Origin: Gnetum montanum | Taxonomy: Eukaryota; Streptophyta; Gnetopsida; Gnetales; Gnetaceae | Direction: 5' to 3' | Assembly: GCA_015680685.1 (NCBI GenBank) | Contig: MNCI01005009.1 | Span: forward strand, 134,011-198,010 | DNA length: 64,000 nt | Shown here: in pieces, positions 59,994 through 64,000 of the stretch | Numbering within the stretch: the stretch's first letter is position 1 | Layout: every line of letters starts with the position of its first letter | The notes under the pieces: model-generated | Database searches by the model: none | What the model was told of the DNA's origin: nothing | Seen by the model: only the letters and a program-made list of their open reading frames with translations | Translations under genes and position numbers: made by a program

Positions 59994-62900
59994 ATGGCTT
60001 CTTCTCACAAAGTTAACTCACCTAAGGATAACACAGAAGATAATCAGCATCACATGCATAACCTAGACTAGCCATGTCCTAAACAATCTAAGGTCACATA
60101 TACTCATCTTGATGAGTATGTCCCTGACTTTACTTTTATTCTCCATCAAGATGAACAACTGCGGTGGAGAGATTTGCAAGGTAACATCGTGTTACCCCCA
60201 GATAGATCTATCCCTAACATGCTTTTCCGTGCCTTAGCATAGATTGGCATGCAAGAGCTATTTGCTGAGTACGTTGCGGAAGATTATGACACAAGGGATT
60301 ATCATCCCACAAATGCCCAACGTATTCAGGACGAAAGGTAGGAGAGCCAACATTCATTGTTGAAGGACAAGGTCCCCCATGTCCTTAGTGAAATAGGAGA
60401 CGAGGAACCCATCACAATGGGTTTCTTCGAAGATGATGTTCCTCCTCCTCACAATAGTGAAGAGGTTAGACATCAGGGCCTTCGATCAACTATACATGCT
60501 ATAGGCTCTGATCCCTGTGAGCACCAACTGTTCATGGCAAGAACAACCACTCACACTAAGGACAGACACTTAGATCATCACAAAGATCGGGGCCGAAGCA
60601 GCCAAAGAGAAGGTAAGAATCATCACCATGGTGATGGATTCACTTCCTCTTCTCCTTCATCTCACCATTCACACTCTCCTTCCACATCTGGGCGCAACCA
60701 TCGTGAGCACAACGAAGAGGGTAAAAGTAAAAAGGAAGATGAAATACCTCATAAAGAAGGTCGAGAGGCGTTAGGACAAGGGCAAGGATGTAGGGAGAGT
60801 AGGGAATCACCACGAAGACATCATAGACGTCATGAAAGAGATGATCATGATGAACCCCTACTCGTAACCCGAAGCATGCTAAACATCACAGAGGTAGTTA
60901 GAATCCCCACAAGGCACTTAAAGGATAGCAAGATCAAGTGTTTGGACATAAATAATATCCCACATTTTGAAGGGGGATATAAAGCTGATCCTCAACATCA
61001 TTTACAGACATTCTGTGATGCCTATGCCTTGCAAAATATTGATAATGAGTGGCAGAAGCTCAAGTTTTTCCCAAGGACACTCACTAAAGAAGCAGAGAGC
61101 TGGTACCGGTGCTTAAAATCGGAAACCATCAGGAGGTGGAGTACGATGCTTGAATTGTTCAACAACAAATATCAAACATACTCCAGAGTGTCCAATTTGC
61201 TTAAGCAGATCCAAGGCTGGAAACAAGGTGCTTATGAACCCTTGGATGCTGCCATGACCCATCACTATACACTGCTACATCGTTGCTCGGGCCATGGGTA
61301 CGCTAAGCGAGATCAACTTCACCACATCATGGATGGACTAAGGAATGAAATGAGAAGAACTCTTGGGACATATGCCCAAGGGAGACTTTTCCAACTGAGA
61401 GCCCATGAAGTTGAAAGTTTGTTGGAACAAGTAGCACAAGAAGAGGGTGAGCTACGGAAGAGAGAAAGTGTGGAAGAATACAACCGTGATCCCTCCCTTC
61501 ATAAGAAGGGAATGAAATTCTGTGATAAGGAGGATGAGTCACCACTCAAACAGTTGGTGAATCGAAAAACCATGCTGATCCAAAAGTTAACAACCGAGGT
61601 ATTGGCTAAGGTAGATCAATTATGGGATTCCTTAGACTCACGAATAGAAACATTCTTAAAAATTGTAGAAGAGTCTAAGGTAGAGCAAGGTAGTGACAAA
61701 GGCAAAACTAAGCGGAGAAACTTAAGCCCTACACATAACAAGGGTAAGGGAAAAATTCCTATCTTCGATAAGGCTGTATATTCTGATTCAGACAATGATT
61801 GTGGATGTGAGGTCTGCTATTATGACCATCCTAAGGGATGTTTCCTAATTATCTTACATTTGCAGGAGTCTGGGGTGTATGCATTAAATCTAAGACTTAA
61901 TCAATGGCAAACACCCCAAAGGTTACCTTACCCACAAGGTAACCCAAGGCAGTTCCACCAACCCTTGACATATTATCCAAGTGGAACGCCTCCACAGCCC
62001 ATTGGACAACACCAGTAGTGGCAATACCCACAGTCATGGGGGATGCCACCACCAACACATCAATACCCTTACCAGCAGCTTGATCCTTATGGTTATTATG
62101 TGCAGCAGCCAGTTTCTCCAAGTGACTCTATGGGTCACGCTACCCCCCAACGTGACTACCAAGCACGGGAGTACTTCAGAAGGGCTCCTTCTCGTCCAGG
62201 AGACATCTCACATTCAGTCCATCCTCTAACTCCACCCGCACCTCTTCCTCCTGTAGTTCCCATACAACCTGTTCCAACAATGCAAGGGGAATTACCTACC
62301 CAACCGCAGCAACGTAACGCCACGAGAGTTGTAAATATTCAGCCTGTAAATATCCAACTGGGTGCTAGTTCTAACGACAACTGTACAAAGAAGAGATCCT
62401 TTTTCAGGACTAGGAGCCTGGACAAACTCTCACAACAACAAGCAAATGGGTATATGTATAGGCCTCTAACCACTAATGCTTCGGAGAACCCTTCAGTCCA
62501 AAAGAGCGTAATGCATACAGTTATGTTAACACATACCGTAACTAACTGGATCAAGGTAGGCCACCTTCCTAGGAAACTAACTGACCCTGGGAGTCCCTTT
62601 ATTTATTTGTAGATCACTGGAAATATGCCACATCGCGCTCTTCTTGACTCAGGTTCCGGAGTCAACTTAATTTCGCAAAAGATGTATCACGCCTGGAACC
62701 TGCCACAACTTAAGAAAAGCAATATCCAAGTAGAGCTAGCAAACCAGTCCATCACCATTCCCTTAGGATTAATGGAGGATGTTATTACCACTGTGTGTGA
62801 TTGGTCCTACCTAGCTGACTTTCTGGTGATCGAAGTTAACAACAACGAAGGAGACTTCCCAATTATAAAGGGAAGGGCATGGCTAAGCACGATAGACGCA

Positions 62901-63341
62901 TGCCTTAGGATCCACGATCTTTCCTTGGAAATCTCTAAGATAAACATATGTGGAAAGATTGAGAAGAGGAAATTTCCATGCATCACATACAATGATTCAT
63001 CGGGTGATGACATGGAGGAAATGTCTCCATGTAACAGGTGTGCCCAAGAAACTCTGCAACAAAGATGCCTATATGTAGCAACCACACAAGAAGTAGTAGA
63101 CACCCCGTGGTTGACAGCTACTCGTAGGAGCAGAAAAATATGCATGGAACGAACTGAGGAAACTCATGCCAACAACCATGGCATAGACACATTGGAACGT
63201 GAGCGTCGCCAACTTCCACCCCTCAACTTAAGATCATCAATTGGGAGAAGTTGGACACTTCTTAGAAATTTAAATGGGTGCTCACTATTTCGAATCTCTC
63301 CCTTACAACTTAGTCATGGGGGAGATCGCCACCTATGCTAA
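59994..63341 (+). CDS. GP copy D Gag-protease polyprotein (five TAG codons)
   Basis: One frame of 1,116 codons starting MASSHKVNSPKDN and ending LSHGGDRHLC, one codon longer than copy A. It has no frameshift; the only breaks are TAG at 60069, 60240, 60339, 62016 and 62610. The longest open parts are 60342-62015 and 62613-63341. Domains as in copy A: Ser/His/Arg-rich linker (about 60580-60860), Gag core (FEGGYKADPQHHLQTF near 60967; KLKFFPRTLTKEAESWYR near 61050), zinc knuckle CEVCYYDHPKGC near 61807 (last Cys changed to Phe), Pro/Gln-rich region, protease active site LLDSGSGVNLIS near 62640, FPIIKGRAWLSTIDACL near 62856, and the Cys-containing tail. No polymerase follows. Confidence 0.9.
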
Positions 63342-64000
63342 CCATATGGGGCCCTTAGTTCTTTTTCAGTTTTTGTTTTACAACGTTTTTATTTTACACA
63401 TTTTTGTTTTACACGTTTTTGTTTTACAAATTTCTTTAACTTTTCTAATTTTGTTTTACAACTTTCTTTAACTTTTCTTATTTTTTTTTTACAACATTGT
63501 TATACTTTTCTATTTTGTGTGTGTGTGTGTGTCTATCATCCACCCTGTAAGTTCATCACCCAATAAGTGTTCAAGCTGATGGTATGAACTGTTTTCATAT
63601 TGATTGCTAATGTTTGGTTTTTACCTTTGAGTTATAATGTTCATACTAAGGTATGTTTCTTTTGATATGGCAGGCAATGAGATCACTTCATCCATCCACC
63701 CACCAGAGTCTATGGTTTCTCTTTGCTTGGAAATGTACAGTTCCCTTTTAATAAGAACTTTAATGAATCAGTGATTGGGCATTTCTCAAACTAAGGAAGG
63801 ACTCAAGGATTGCAAAGGGTGTGACTTCAAGGGAACTTGATGCTTTTGTGTAGATCATTCTCTTGGGTGCTTGGATATTTTCTTCTTGAGTTTTCTTACC
63901 ATTCCGATGTTATCCATTCTTCAGAAGCTAAGACAATAAAAATAAGAAGTCTTTGCATGGTGTGGTCCCCACGCATAAAAACACAAAACATAAAAAAAAA
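63342..64000 (+). mobile_element. GP copy D: 3' non-coding region (partial)
   Basis: T-rich repeats of the type tttttgttttacaa, a (GT)n run at 63517-63533, then sequence colinear in reverse with 5170-5560 of copy A. No coding potential. Confidence 0.85.

Larger units (their letters stand above)
59138..64000 (+). mobile_element. GP copy D: Gag-protease LTR element (3' end outside window)
   Basis: Plus-strand copy: LTR 59138-59852, primer-binding site 59853-59871, Gag-protease frame 59994-63341, non-coding region to the window end. The left flank CTTTG (59133-59137) would be the target duplication; the right one is outside. The rest of Helitron unit 3 is expected after the missing 3' LTR. Confidence 0.92.

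Overview
The window looks like intergenic DNA from a plant with a very large, AT-rich, transposon-filled nuclear genome, plausibly a gymnosperm, though nothing here proves the taxon. I find no host protein gene, tRNA, rRNA or CRISPR. Almost everything recognisable is a transposable element, mostly old and full of stop codons, with younger elements nested inside older ones.

The dominant component is one LTR-retrotransposon family, called GP here. Its LTRs begin TGATGAG and end CTCATCA. Its primer-binding site resembles TTGGCGCCATTGCCAGGGA. Its single open frame of about 1,115 codons encodes Gag plus an aspartic protease and stops with no reverse transcriptase, RNase H or integrase, followed by about 2 kb of non-coding DNA. 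There are five copies. A (3103-10406, minus) is complete and is the least decayed of the long copies together with D. B (1-3102 plus 10407-12015, minus) is split by A. C (33502-39273, minus) is complete but rearranged. D (59138-64000, plus) runs off the window. E (about 15606-16800, minus) is a 5' remnant.

Layout: 1-12015 is copy A nested in copy B. 12016-15605 holds Copia remnants: a minus-strand integrase/Gag fragment, then a plus-strand LTR and Gag. 15606-16800 is copy E. 16800-22230 is AT-rich without genes. 22230-25600 is a decayed Ty3/Gypsy pol in the order RT, RNase H, second RNase H, integrase on the minus strand. 25600-31330 is mostly featureless, with an unidentified plus-strand coding remnant at its end. 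31330-33501 plus 39274-42190 is a second Ty3/Gypsy polyprotein with a different order (protease, extra RNase H, RT, RNase H, integrase), split by copy C inside RT, with a probable 5' LTR at 42448-44154. 45890-48000 is a LINE remnant. 50980-54110 carries four copies of a tRNA-like SINE. 54455-55390 has two minisatellites. 55390-59137 has a TATA-bearing leader followed by three 1.1-kb tandem copies of the N-terminal part of a Helitron-type replicase (DUF6570-like). GP copy D interrupts the third copy.

Any mobilisation of GP would need RT, RNase H and integrase supplied in trans; the two decayed Gypsy elements show what such a helper encodes, but neither shares GP LTRs. Four single-N or N-run positions are assembly joins, and three of them carry artificial duplications of the flanking bases.
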